From a virus: a DNA stretch of 33,655 bases. Location of the stretch: positions 1-33,655 of the IMG/VR virus record IMGVR_UViG_3300034418_007197. One strand, given 5' to 3'. Made by a program: the position numbers and the translations under genes. Shown in pieces: positions 24,762-32,083 of the stretch; positions within the stretch are counted from its first letter, which is position 1, and each line of letters opens with the position of its first letter. The notes below the pieces were generated by a model. The model did no database searches and was not told where the DNA came from. It saw only the letters and a program-made list of their open reading frames with translations.

Positions 24762-25234
24762 AAAGTGATCTTGAAGGACTAGCAGAGAGAGAATCAATTC
24801 GGAACAATAACGCGCCTGCACAGACGCGCGCGCCCGCGCCCGTAGAAGCTAAATTAAAAGATCCAAGATTCATTGATTGTCTTGAGCGAATTAAAATGGG
24901 TCAGTCTATTCGTGGAGCTTGCGGGTTATCCAAGTTATCAACCTCTACACTTTATGAATGGATTGAAGCCCACCCAGAAATAAAAAAGATAGTTCAAGAC
25001 GCAAAAGATGAAGGTCTAGGAAATATTGAAACGCGGTTTATGATGGGCAGTGATAGCGACAACCCGACCGATTGGCGCGCGATGTCTTGGATGTTGGCGC
25101 GTAGATTCCCCGATGCGTACGGAGAGAAGAAAGAGTTGACGGTAAGCACTAATGAAGGCGCTCAAAAACAATTAGAGATGGTAAGCGCGATGATTGAGCA
25201 GACTAGTGAGCTGATGAATGAAGGTGACGAGTAA
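24758..25234 (+). CDS. Terminase small subunit (probable)
   Basis: 158 residues from ATG 24758 (ATGA overlap; TGGAG upstream); a TTG at 24740 is in frame but unlikely. After a Pro/Ala-rich N-terminus comes a helix-turn-helix of terminase type ('IKMGQSIRGACGLSKLSTSTLYEWI'). 'DWRAMSWMLARRFPDAYG' follows, a pattern frequent in phage small terminases. It would recognise the packaging site and direct the large subunit, encoded three to four genes downstream. Confidence 0.7.
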   Translation: MKSDLEGLAERESIRNNNAPAQTRAPAPVEAKLKDPRFIDCLERIKMGQSIRGACGLSKLSTSTLYEWIEAHPEIKKIVQDAKDEGLGNIETRFMMGSDSDNPTDWRAMSWMLARRFPDAYGEKKELTVSTNEGAQKQLEMVSAMIEQTSELMNEGDE

Positions 25235-25868
25235 ATATAAGCCGGGTTATCAATATCTAACTGAAGAATATTACCAAGTAATACTCAAGAGGCGGCGGTT
25301 GAAGCGGGCGAATGAATCACCCAGAGAGAAAGCTTTAAGGCGTAAACAGTTTAGAGAGTATCAAAAGGAAAGGCGGCGGTTGATCAATGAACGAAGCAAA
25401 GCGGCAATACTTGAAGATGTCAGAGGCGCAATATCAGAAGAAGTTAAGACAGCGCAGATTGAAGCGAGCCAACGAGACGCCAGAGGAGAAAGAAGCACGG
25501 CGCAAGAAGTTCAGAGAGTATCAAAGGGAATATCGAAAAAGGCAGAAGACATGAGCAGATACAACGAGGTGCGAAGAATCGCCAAGGCGACGAGCTACGA
25601 AGAAGATTTAGAAAAAGAAGAGGCTCGCCGCGCTCAACGGCTTAAACGTTATCGTGAAGACGGCGGCAGAGAGCGAAGGGCGCAAGCGTACCGAAACCGC
25701 AAGCGCTCGAAGCCTTCTTTAATAGATGAGCCGAAGCCATCAAAACCGGTGATTGATCGTTCAAATGATGTTTATCGAAAGGTCGCGACAAGGGCCGCGA
25801 TTGCTTATATGGAGTTAACGCCAGAACAGAGACTTGAGCGGATCCGGCGAGCATACGAGGGCAGATGA
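25218..25868 (+). CDS. Basic coiled-coil ORF, first copy of a tandem duplicate (reads through the second copy)
   Basis: The open frame gives 216 residues, very rich in Arg, Lys and Glu. Residues about 10-55 ('YQYLTEEYYQVILKRRRLK', then 'RANESPREK' and 'FREYQKERRR') match the product of a second frame at 25387-25554. Past residue 56 this frame crosses that second copy out of phase, so about residues 57-111 look overprinted. From 25551 it continues as what may be a separate gene. The functional first gene may be only about 55-60 residues. No known function; basic helices suggest nucleic-acid binding. It overlaps the terminase small subunit. Confidence 0.5.
   Translation: MKVTSKYKPGYQYLTEEYYQVILKRRRLKRANESPREKALRRKQFREYQKERRRLINERSKAAILEDVRGAISEEVKTAQIEASQRDARGERSTAQEVQRVSKGISKKAEDMSRYNEVRRIAKATSYEEDLEKEEARRAQRLKRYREDGGRERRAQAYRNRKRSKPSLIDEPKPSKPVIDRSNDVYRKVATRAAIAYMELTPEQRLERIRRAYEGR
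25387..25554 (+). CDS. Small basic protein, second tandem copy (different frame)
   Basis: 55 residues in the frame +1 to the surrounding ORF. It reads 'MNEAKRQYLKMSEAQYQ', then 'RLKRANETPEEKEARRK' and 'FREYQREYRKRQKT', paralogous to the first copy. Within the matching block most base differences are silent third-position changes in this frame (AAT/AAC, GAA/GAG, CGT/CGC, TTT/TTC), showing this frame is the coding one. Its TGA overlaps the ATG at 25551 (ATGA). Confidence 0.65.
   Translation: MNEAKRQYLKMSEAQYQKKLRQRRLKRANETPEEKEARRKKFREYQREYRKRQKT
25551..25868 (+). CDS. Small basic helical protein, possible third member
   Basis: 105 residues if begun at the ATG that overlaps the stop of the 25387 gene; same frame as the 216-residue ORF. 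It has 'EEARRAQRLKRYREDGGRERR', loosely like the two tandem copies, a Lys/Pro-rich middle and an amphipathic C-terminal helix ('MELTPEQRLERIRRAYEGR'). Its stop overlaps the methylase start. Unknown function. Confidence 0.5.
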   Translation: MSRYNEVRRIAKATSYEEDLEKEEARRAQRLKRYREDGGRERRAQAYRNRKRSKPSLIDEPKPSKPVIDRSNDVYRKVATRAAIAYMELTPEQRLERIRRAYEGR

Positions 25869-26644
25869 ATAGAAGAGCATTGATTAAACCGGCGGGGCTT
25901 GCATTCGCTTATTTTGGACATAAGATGAAGTATATTAATCGTTATCCAGTGCCAAAATATGACCATATTATTGAACCATTCGCGGGCGGCGCGGGTTATG
26001 CTCTGAGATATTGCGACCTTAAAGTGACGCTTTACGAACTAGATGAAAAGGTTTGTATACTATGGGATTATTTAATCAATGCTTCTGAGGCTGACATTTT
26101 AGCGCTTCCGCTTTTAAAGGTTGATCAACATCTTGAAGAATTGAATTTAACTGGTGGCGCTTTGGAGCTTGTCGGTCGTTGGATTAATCCGCAAAGCGCT
26201 ACAATTCAAAACAGATTTTCACCAGTACATAAGAAGTCAATTTTAGAGAATGAGAACGATTCAAGATATTGGGGAAGATCAAGAAGATATAAAATAAGTC
26301 AAATAGTAAAAAGGCTTAAGCACTGGAGGATTATAAATAAAAGTTACATTGAAGCCGTAAATACTAAAGCGTCATGGTTTATCGATCCGCCGTACGCTTC
26401 AAAAGTAAGTAAAAAATATAATCATCATACAATTGATTATGATCAACTCGCTTCTTTTTGCAGATCTCGAAAGGGTCAAGCGGTCGTTTGTGAGAATACT
26501 GATTCACCTCAATGGTTACCGTTTCGTGAATTGTTGACGCTGTCAGGAGGAAAGCAAGACCAAGGTAAAAAGAGAAAATCAACAGAGGTTTTATGGTGTA
26601 GCAATGATCAAGATTATCCCATGCAACAACAATCTCTCTTATGA
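25865..26644 (+). CDS. DNA adenine methyltransferase, D12/Dam class
   Basis: 259 residues; ATGA overlap on both sides. N-terminal 'KPAGLAFAYFGHKMKYI' resembles the motif X region of D12 enzymes. SAM-binding motif I is 'EPFAGGAG' at 37-44. The catalytic motif IV is 'DPPY' at 174-177. No restriction endonuclease is adjacent, so it is probably a solitary methylase that alters phage DNA against host restriction or times packaging. Target not shown by sequence; GATC would fit the Dam-like class and the frequency of GATC here. Confidence 0.85.
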   Translation: MNRRALIKPAGLAFAYFGHKMKYINRYPVPKYDHIIEPFAGGAGYALRYCDLKVTLYELDEKVCILWDYLINASEADILALPLLKVDQHLEELNLTGGALELVGRWINPQSATIQNRFSPVHKKSILENENDSRYWGRSRRYKISQIVKRLKHWRIINKSYIEAVNTKASWFIDPPYASKVSKKYNHHTIDYDQLASFCRSRKGQAVVCENTDSPQWLPFRELLTLSGGKQDQGKKRKSTEVLWCSNDQDYPMQQQSLL

Positions 26645-28014
26645 AACTTGAATACACCGCGCTACAAAAAGAATTAATAGCGGCGATCACTCAGAAGAAT
26701 GCTTTTGTAGCTGTTCGCGCGGGTTGGGGAGCGAGTAAAACAAGCGCGCTCGTGTTCGGTCTTCTTTATGTAGCAACGTGGCGACCGGGTACAAGTTCAC
26801 TATTGGTCACAGACACCGCGCCGCGTTATCGTTCTGTTTTAGGTCCGGAACTTGAAAAGTGGTTAAGTCCTCTTGGTTGGACATACAATCAACTAAAAGG
26901 GGAGTGGAAAGATCCAAATACAGGGAGTTCCATTTGGTGCCGTTCATACTTTCGACCGGGTACGAAGGAGAGCACTAGCAACCCGCTCGAAGGGTTGAAC
27001 ATCACTTCCGGCTTTGCCTTTATTGATGAATGTCAGGTCTTTCCATCGGCTGAGGTTGCATACAAAGCTTTAGGCCGTTTAAGATCTGGCCCTAGTCCTT
27101 GCCTTGTGATGGTCGGCTTACCTGTGAGCGATGCTTGGTGGGTCAAGCTTGCCGAACAAAGCGGCGGGCGCTGCTTGTTCTATTCTTCGCACGTCAACAA
27201 AGCTAACTTAAGTGATGAATGGTTTGAAGCTGTCAAGCATTTACCCGAGGCTGAACGGCTCGCGATGATCGAGAATAAACCGCAACCGCCGAGCGGTCTT
27301 GTGTTGTCGGAATGGACAGAAGGACACGTTATAGACAACTGGAAATATCGCGAACATCTTCAAGGGCGAATAGCAATAGACTGGGGATTCAGAAAGCCTA
27401 GCGTGTTGATCATTGTTCACGATCCAGACTTAAACGCAGACATAATCTGCGGAGAGTTGAACCCGCGCGAAGTGAGTCTTGATGACTTAGCGCAATTGAT
27501 CATGGCCATAGCTTGGCCGCGAAAGATCAAACAATATGCACCGTCGCCGCGCATCTGGCTTGATGATGGAGTGGCAGACAAAGCCGGGGCCGCTCGATCA
27601 GATCACTCTGGTATATCTGCCTTTCGACATCTTGGAAGCGATCCACCGAGAGGAATAGGGCTTCCTTTGAAGTGGACGACTGACCCAATCAGAACCAACA
27701 TTTTAAACGGAATACAAAAACTGAAACGCGCGCTCGCAAGAAAAGAATACTTAATTACTCGTGAGGTTTGGGAAGCGGGCGATCGAGCGCAGGGTAACAG
27801 CTTGCGTAAATCAATCATGTCTTATTCATGGGCCAACACTAAAGACGAGCCAGTAAAGGACGGTCGAGAAGATCCCATTGACGCGCTACGATATGATTGT
27901 ATTTTCTGGCGGTGGAATGATGACATTGAAAGAGCCATGTCAAGAGTGAAGGCGAGAGGGGCGAGCAGATCACGGCGGGTTAAAGTTGGCGGTCGAAAGT
28001 TTATTGACTTCTGA
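26641..28014 (+). CDS. Terminase large subunit
   Basis: 457 residues. ATPase: deviant Walker A 'RAGWGASKT' at 26-34 and Walker B 'FIDE' at 127-130. Nuclease: acidic residues in 'AIDWGF' (D247), 'WLDDG' (D308, D309) and a C-terminal 'DPIDALRYD'. These are the hallmarks of the packaging motor that cuts concatemers and pumps DNA into the head. It overlaps the methylase by ATGA and is the last gene before the terminators, so it is transcribed with the early/middle genes rather than with the head genes. Confidence 0.92.
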   Translation: MKLEYTALQKELIAAITQKNAFVAVRAGWGASKTSALVFGLLYVATWRPGTSSLLVTDTAPRYRSVLGPELEKWLSPLGWTYNQLKGEWKDPNTGSSIWCRSYFRPGTKESTSNPLEGLNITSGFAFIDECQVFPSAEVAYKALGRLRSGPSPCLVMVGLPVSDAWWVKLAEQSGGRCLFYSSHVNKANLSDEWFEAVKHLPEAERLAMIENKPQPPSGLVLSEWTEGHVIDNWKYREHLQGRIAIDWGFRKPSVLIIVHDPDLNADIICGELNPREVSLDDLAQLIMAIAWPRKIKQYAPSPRIWLDDGVADKAGAARSDHSGISAFRHLGSDPPRGIGLPLKWTTDPIRTNILNGIQKLKRALARKEYLITREVWEAGDRAQGNSLRKSIMSYSWANTKDEPVKDGREDPIDALRYDCIFWRWNDDIERAMSRVKARGASRSRRVKVGGRKFIDF

Positions 28015-28069
28015 TTGATCATTGTTTATCTTTCTTTTAGAGTTCTAGGTCGGTAACCAAAGCTCTTGA

Positions 28070-28100
28070 AAAGCACTTATTGGCGTAGGTGCTTTTTTTT
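28070..28100 (+). terminator. Intrinsic terminator after terminase large subunit
   Basis: AAAGCACTTA (28070-28079) pairs with TAGGTGCTTT (28086-28095) through ten base pairs with one G-U, loop TTGGCG, followed by an unbroken T run to 28100. Ends the rightward early transcript. Confidence 0.85.
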
Positions 28101-28204
28101 ATTGACTTATGATTGATCGTCGTTCACCTTGCTTATCCCGACTGTTTACCAAAGAAGTTAAACCGACCTGAGGCCGCAGTCGGGTAGAAAAAAAGTCCAC
28201 TTTG

Positions 28205-28237
28205 AAGAGCGACTCTTGCGGGTCGCTTTTCTTTTTT
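28205..28237 (+). terminator. Second intrinsic terminator
   Basis: AAGAGCGAC (28205-28213) pairs with GTCGCTTTT (28222-28230) with one G-U, loop of eight bases, then CTTTTTT. A second stop about 130 bases after the first would insulate the head operon from early transcription. Confidence 0.8.
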
Positions 28238-28308
28238 GTATATATTGAGCAACTCCTTTTTGCTTCGCTCGCGGCTTCCTTCCTCGCGGGCGTTGCTGTT
28301 TAAGGTGC

Positions 28309-28337
28309 TTGACATTTAAAGCGATTATATTCACTTA
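28309..28337 (+). promoter_or_regulatory. Possible late promoter before the portal gene
   Basis: A perfect TTGACA lies at 28309-28314, but the bases 17 downstream (28332-28337) are a poor -10 (CACTTA). TATATT at 28326 is too close. The structural operon needs a start point here because two terminators precede it, so a promoter using a phage activator is plausible. Confidence 0.4.
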
Positions 28338-28356
28338 ATTAAAAAGAGGTGAACAT

Positions 28357-29760
28357 ATGATCAACACTGAGCGCGATCCGGAGCATATGCCCGCTTATAC
28401 TCCACGGTTTACGATTAAGGGTATAACAGGGACCAATTTAGCTAGTGGCTCAATCGTTGGTAAAGAACAGAATCCAAAGTTAACCGGGAAGAATTGGGTA
28501 CTCGAAGCTGAATCAATGCTATCAAGTGATCCAATCGTTCGCCGCTCTTGGACCATGCTTAGGCAGACTTTGTTAAGTGCATCATGGCGCTTTGAGTCAG
28601 CTAATCAAGGTGATCCTGTCTGTGATGAGTTGGCGCGATATGCTAATGAGGCTTTCGGCCTTGATGGGTACAGCGGCCAGATGTCTTCAAGTTGGGAAGA
28701 ACAGTTAAGCTATCTATGGGAGTTCGTGCCGCTAGGCTATCGATACGCTGAAGAGATCTACAAAGTCGGACCGGATGAAAACGGACGCGTTAAAGTCTGG
28801 CTCGATCGATACGCAGACCGGGAGCCAAGCGCCCATCAAAAATGGTTGAGCCGAGACGGCCAACAGTTGGACGGCGTTTACCAAGACATGGTCGGTCATA
28901 TCGTACCGGAGCCGATACCATCGAATAAAATGATACTGCTCACCTTGAATAAAACAGGTAGCAACTTTGAAGGCGTTGGTATGCTGCGCTCGTGTTGGTG
29001 GTGGTGGCGAACTAAACAACGTGTATCTAATATGATGCTGGTCGGTTTGGATCGTTGGGCGGTTCCTACTCCCAAGGTATCAGTCGACCGCTCAGTTGCT
29101 GAACAACAGGGCTACACTCAATCAGACATCGAAGCGATGATTGATGAAGCTGAGGCGCAAGCGCAAAACTTTTTAAGCGCTGAACAAAGTTATTTAGTCG
29201 AGTCAGCCGCGGTCAAGTTTGATAATTATTCAGTTATGCCGAACTTATACAGTCAAGGCCCGATTGATATAATTACAAAATGTGATTCACAAATAGCCGC
29301 TTCATTCCTCGCCCAATTCGCAGACCTCGGCAACACCGAAACCGGCTCAAGGTCAGTTGGTGAGATTCACTTAAGCGTATTTAGAAGAGCGGCAATTAAT
29401 CTTTGTGATCTAGTCGCGGCGGTGGTAAGTGGACCAGACAGAAGAGCGGCGGGAACAATTGGCCGGTTGATTCAATGGAATTACGGACCAATGGACCCCT
29501 CCAAACTTCCAAGGCTTACACATCTAGGTCTTGATACAGATGACCTTGCCGAATCAATGGGCATGTTGCCCGGACTCGTTCAGTCTGGTCTATTAACTCC
29601 AGATGATGAACTAGAGCGAGCATTACGCCAAAGACTAGGCGCGGGCGATCTTCCAGAAGACGCAGTAAGAACACCAAGGGAAAGAGCGGCGAGCGCTCGA
29701 AGTGGTAACGCAAGCGCGGCAACTTTAGCTGAAGAGATCATAAGGCGGCGCAATGTCTAA
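28357..29760 (+). CDS. Portal protein (Mu gp29 / DUF935-like)
   Basis: 467 residues; GAGGTG five bases before ATG. Family features are an N-terminal 'LSSDPIVRRSWTMLRQTLLSASWRF', then 'EEQLSYLWEFVPLGYRYAEEIY', and the portal-type stretch 'GSNFEGVGMLRSCWWWWRTKQR...LDRWAVPTPKV'. The C-terminus is helical and Ala/Arg-rich. Portals form the dodecameric gate through which DNA enters and leaves the capsid. It is the first gene of the head operon, in the Mu-like order portal, protease/scaffold, cement, capsid. Confidence 0.85.
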   Translation: MINTERDPEHMPAYTPRFTIKGITGTNLASGSIVGKEQNPKLTGKNWVLEAESMLSSDPIVRRSWTMLRQTLLSASWRFESANQGDPVCDELARYANEAFGLDGYSGQMSSSWEEQLSYLWEFVPLGYRYAEEIYKVGPDENGRVKVWLDRYADREPSAHQKWLSRDGQQLDGVYQDMVGHIVPEPIPSNKMILLTLNKTGSNFEGVGMLRSCWWWWRTKQRVSNMMLVGLDRWAVPTPKVSVDRSVAEQQGYTQSDIEAMIDEAEAQAQNFLSAEQSYLVESAAVKFDNYSVMPNLYSQGPIDIITKCDSQIAASFLAQFADLGNTETGSRSVGEIHLSVFRRAAINLCDLVAAVVSGPDRRAAGTIGRLIQWNYGPMDPSKLPRLTHLGLDTDDLAESMGMLPGLVQSGLLTPDDELERALRQRLGAGDLPEDAVRTPRERAASARSGNASAATLAEEIIRRRNV

Positions 29761-31672
29761 AAGAACCATCGCGCAAACACCGGCGCCCAAAAAAGACAGG
29801 ATCAAAGGATCGCGCAAGAATCCAAAAGGGAGCGCAAGCGGTAAGCGTGGAAGTATTGAGATCGGAGCCGATACGGAAAAGGCTTTAGTCAATGCTCGCG
29901 ATAAGCACAACAAACGGTATAGAGGCGCGGGAAAGACTGTCGATCTTGGGACACTTAAAGCGGTATTTAGGAGAGGTGCGGGCGCGTTCTCAACTTCTCA
30001 CCGTCCCGGGATGAATCGCAATCAATGGGGCCTTGCTCGTGTCAAAGCTTTCTTAAAGTTGGTAGGTACTGGCGAGCGTAAAGAAGCTTATAATACTGAC
30101 CTTGACTTGCTACCTAAAGCTCACCCGCAATATAGAGCAGATAAAGAGACTCTTTTAGCGGTTCCCAAGAAGTATGATCATATTGACTTTGTACCGCCCA
30201 AAGGCGCGCAAGATGCGGCCGAGAGAGCATTAAGAATCAGAGCATCAAAGCCGATGAGTCAAAGAGGGATGACCGCTATCGGTATCGCTCGCGCTCGCGA
30301 TCTTAAAGCCGGTAAAGCTTTATCACCCGAGACCGTGCGGCGCATGCTCGCATACTTCACCCGGCATGAAGTCGACAAAGAAGGCGCAACCTGGAAGGAC
30401 TACGGCAAGGGCCGTCAAGCTTGGCTTGGATGGGGCGGTGATGCCGGCTATCGATGGGCGCAGAAAGTGGTCAATCAAATGAATGATGCAGATAAAAAAC
30501 AACAAGCTTTAAGAGCATATGGTGAAGCGGTTTTACTTGGTGAAGTTGGAGAATATAAAGTACCCGACGGTTTAACAGTTGGTAAGCCTTTCAAGACTTT
30601 AGGACTTGGCCAAGTATCAAGCCGCATGAATGGTGAGAAGATCGGGAACGCGATCACATCAGATCTACTCGAAGAGATGCGGCGCGTATATTATGCCCGG
30701 CGAGAAGCTGACCCGGTTATAATTGATTGGCAGCATGCTACTAGTCCTTTCAACGGTGGACCGCCGGCACCGCCTGAGAGCGGGAACGCCTTAGGCTTAA
30801 TAGTCGATCTTGAATTAAGAGAAGATGGACTCTACGCAATCCCCGCATACAACGAGCGCGGGCTTTCAATTGTTAGAGACGCGGGCGGAGTTCTATGGTC
30901 CTCGCCTGAGTATCTCGACGGTGAAGTCTACGCAAGAGAAGGCGGAGAAAAAATCGGTGACGCTCAATTACTAGCGATCACCCTTACCCCCAGACCTGCT
31001 CAAGCATCAACACAGCTTGAGCCTGTAACATTAGGAGAAAAGTTTATGGAAGACATAAACGAAATGTCAATTGACGAACTCCGAGATATGCTACGAGCCA
31101 AGCACGACATGGTTCTTGAGCTTGAAAAGCGTGTAGCGGAGATGACCAAAAAAGCAGAGGCGGCTGTTGAAGCCCAACTCGACACTGAAAAGGAAGAGAT
31201 GGGCGAATACAAAATAGAAGTTGAAGAGATGGAAGAGAAGAAGGAAGACGAGCCAAAGAAGATGGCTGAGTCGGTCGCACACTCTGAGAATCTCCAACTC
31301 TTAAATGAGGTCAAAGCATTACGCGAGCAACTTTTAAAAGTTGAGGCTGAGAAGTACGAGACAGCAAAGAGCGCGGCAATCAATACCCTTTTAAGTGAAG
31401 GCAAGATTGCACCGAGTGCAGAAAGCGCCGCTCGTGACGCTTACGACCTACGCGACACCAAGCCCGCACTATGGGCGCATTTCTCAGAGGCCGCGCCGGT
31501 TGTACCAATGAAAGAGATTGGACACGGCGCAAGCGCTGAAGAGATCACAAGAGAGAACCTAGCGGCTAGATTAGCCGAAGAAGCGAAGACAAAGAATATT
31601 TCTTTCTCTGAAGCTTTGCATCAATTCCGATCAACTAACCCTGATCAATACGCTCGCATTTACGGAGGTTAA
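29753..31672 (+). CDS. Capsid maturation protease and scaffold (Mu gpI-like) with extra N-terminal domains
   Basis: 639 residues, overlapping the portal gene by eight bases. Residues about 60-125 carry 'GAGAFSTSHRPGMNRNQWGLARV', and about 165-240 carry 'RGMTAIGIARARDL' and 'AWLGWGGDAGYRWAQ', two modules known from other phage proteins. Residues about 265-425 form the gpI-type serine protease, with His328 in 'IIDWQHA', Ser383/384 in 'LWSSPEY' and 'LLAITLTPRPA'. Residues 432-580 are a coiled-coil scaffold. The protease would cut scaffold and itself during maturation. The N-terminal 260 residues exceed the usual length. Confidence 0.8.
   Translation: MSKRTIAQTPAPKKDRIKGSRKNPKGSASGKRGSIEIGADTEKALVNARDKHNKRYRGAGKTVDLGTLKAVFRRGAGAFSTSHRPGMNRNQWGLARVKAFLKLVGTGERKEAYNTDLDLLPKAHPQYRADKETLLAVPKKYDHIDFVPPKGAQDAAERALRIRASKPMSQRGMTAIGIARARDLKAGKALSPETVRRMLAYFTRHEVDKEGATWKDYGKGRQAWLGWGGDAGYRWAQKVVNQMNDADKKQQALRAYGEAVLLGEVGEYKVPDGLTVGKPFKTLGLGQVSSRMNGEKIGNAITSDLLEEMRRVYYARREADPVIIDWQHATSPFNGGPPAPPESGNALGLIVDLELREDGLYAIPAYNERGLSIVRDAGGVLWSSPEYLDGEVYAREGGEKIGDAQLLAITLTPRPAQASTQLEPVTLGEKFMEDINEMSIDELRDMLRAKHDMVLELEKRVAEMTKKAEAAVEAQLDTEKEEMGEYKIEVEEMEEKKEDEPKKMAESVAHSENLQLLNEVKALREQLLKVEAEKYETAKSAAINTLLSEGKIAPSAESAARDAYDLRDTKPALWAHFSEAAPVVPMKEIGHGASAEEITRENLAARLAEEAKTKNISFSEALHQFRSTNPDQYARIYGG
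31046..31672 (+). CDS. Internal in-frame scaffold protein
   Basis: ATG 31046 (Met432 of the protease gene) is preceded by AGGAG at 31033-31037, eight bases away, exactly at the join between protease and coiled coil. The product would be 208 residues starting 'MEDINEMSIDELRDML'. Mu (I/Z) and lambda (C/Nu3) make their scaffolds from such internal starts. Low-complexity Lys/Glu segments fit a scaffold. Confidence 0.65.
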   Translation: MEDINEMSIDELRDMLRAKHDMVLELEKRVAEMTKKAEAAVEAQLDTEKEEMGEYKIEVEEMEEKKEDEPKKMAESVAHSENLQLLNEVKALREQLLKVEAEKYETAKSAAINTLLSEGKIAPSAESAARDAYDLRDTKPALWAHFSEAAPVVPMKEIGHGASAEEITRENLAARLAEEAKTKNISFSEALHQFRSTNPDQYARIYGG

Positions 31673-31675
31673 CCC

Positions 31676-32065
31676 ATGGCTGAGCAAAACATCGTAAAAT
31701 CATATATTGCGGGCGGTACTATAACTGAGTTCGCCCTTGTTAAACTTGCTACTGATGGAGATGTCGAAGTAGCGGGCGCTTCTGATGGTGCAAACATCAT
31801 TGGAGTCGCTCAACGTGCAGCATCGGCCGGAGACATTGTCGACGTAGTTGTTCACGGTCTTACACGCGCAGTGATCGACACAGCGATTGACTTAACAAGC
31901 GCGGTGGCTCTACCTGTTCAATGTGGGCTTAATGGTCACCTTGATGCTAACGCTTCTGGCGGTTATGGCATTGGGTACCTCATCCCTGCTAAAGCAAATC
32001 TCGCGCTCGCTAGTGGTGAGCAAGTCGAGATCATTTTCAACGGTCCTAAGACCCCACTACCATAA
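31676..32065 (+). CDS. Capsid cement / decoration protein (DUF2190-like)
   Basis: 129 residues of small beta strands: 'EFALVKLATDGDVEVAG', 'GANIIGVAQRAASAGD', 'VDVVVHGLTRAV', ending 'LALASGEQVEIIFNG'. This matches the DUF2190 cement pattern. It lies between the scaffold and the major capsid gene, the usual place. Cement proteins stabilise expanded capsids. A similar pattern occurs at 17842-18192. Confidence 0.75.
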   Translation: MAEQNIVKSYIAGGTITEFALVKLATDGDVEVAGASDGANIIGVAQRAASAGDIVDVVVHGLTRAVIDTAIDLTSAVALPVQCGLNGHLDANASGGYGIGYLIPAKANLALASGEQVEIIFNGPKTPLP

Positions 32066-32083
32066 GAGAGAAGGTGATCTAAA

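Larger units (their letters stand above)
28015..28356 (+). other. Structured non-coding region between terminase and portal
   Basis: 342 bases with no convincing gene; a 60-residue - strand frame at 28133-28315 lacks supporting features. It holds two terminators and a perfect 8-bp pair CCCGACTG (28137-28144) with CAGTCGGG (28177-28184). AGGTCGGT (28047-28054) is complementary to ACCGACCT (28162-28169). A branched hairpin at 28248-28297 has outer AGCAAC/GTTGCT and inner CGCTCGCGG with CCTCGCGGGCG. A late promoter or packaging site may be here. Confidence 0.6.

Noticed and set aside
28133-28315. 60-residue - strand frame
   Set aside because: It covers terminators and hairpins, has no good ribosome binding site, and its product looks like random translation.
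31000-31404. 134-residue - strand frame opposite the scaffold
   Set aside because: It is a Ser/Phe-rich antisense shadow of the Lys/Glu-rich coiled coil, with two other shadow frames in the same place.
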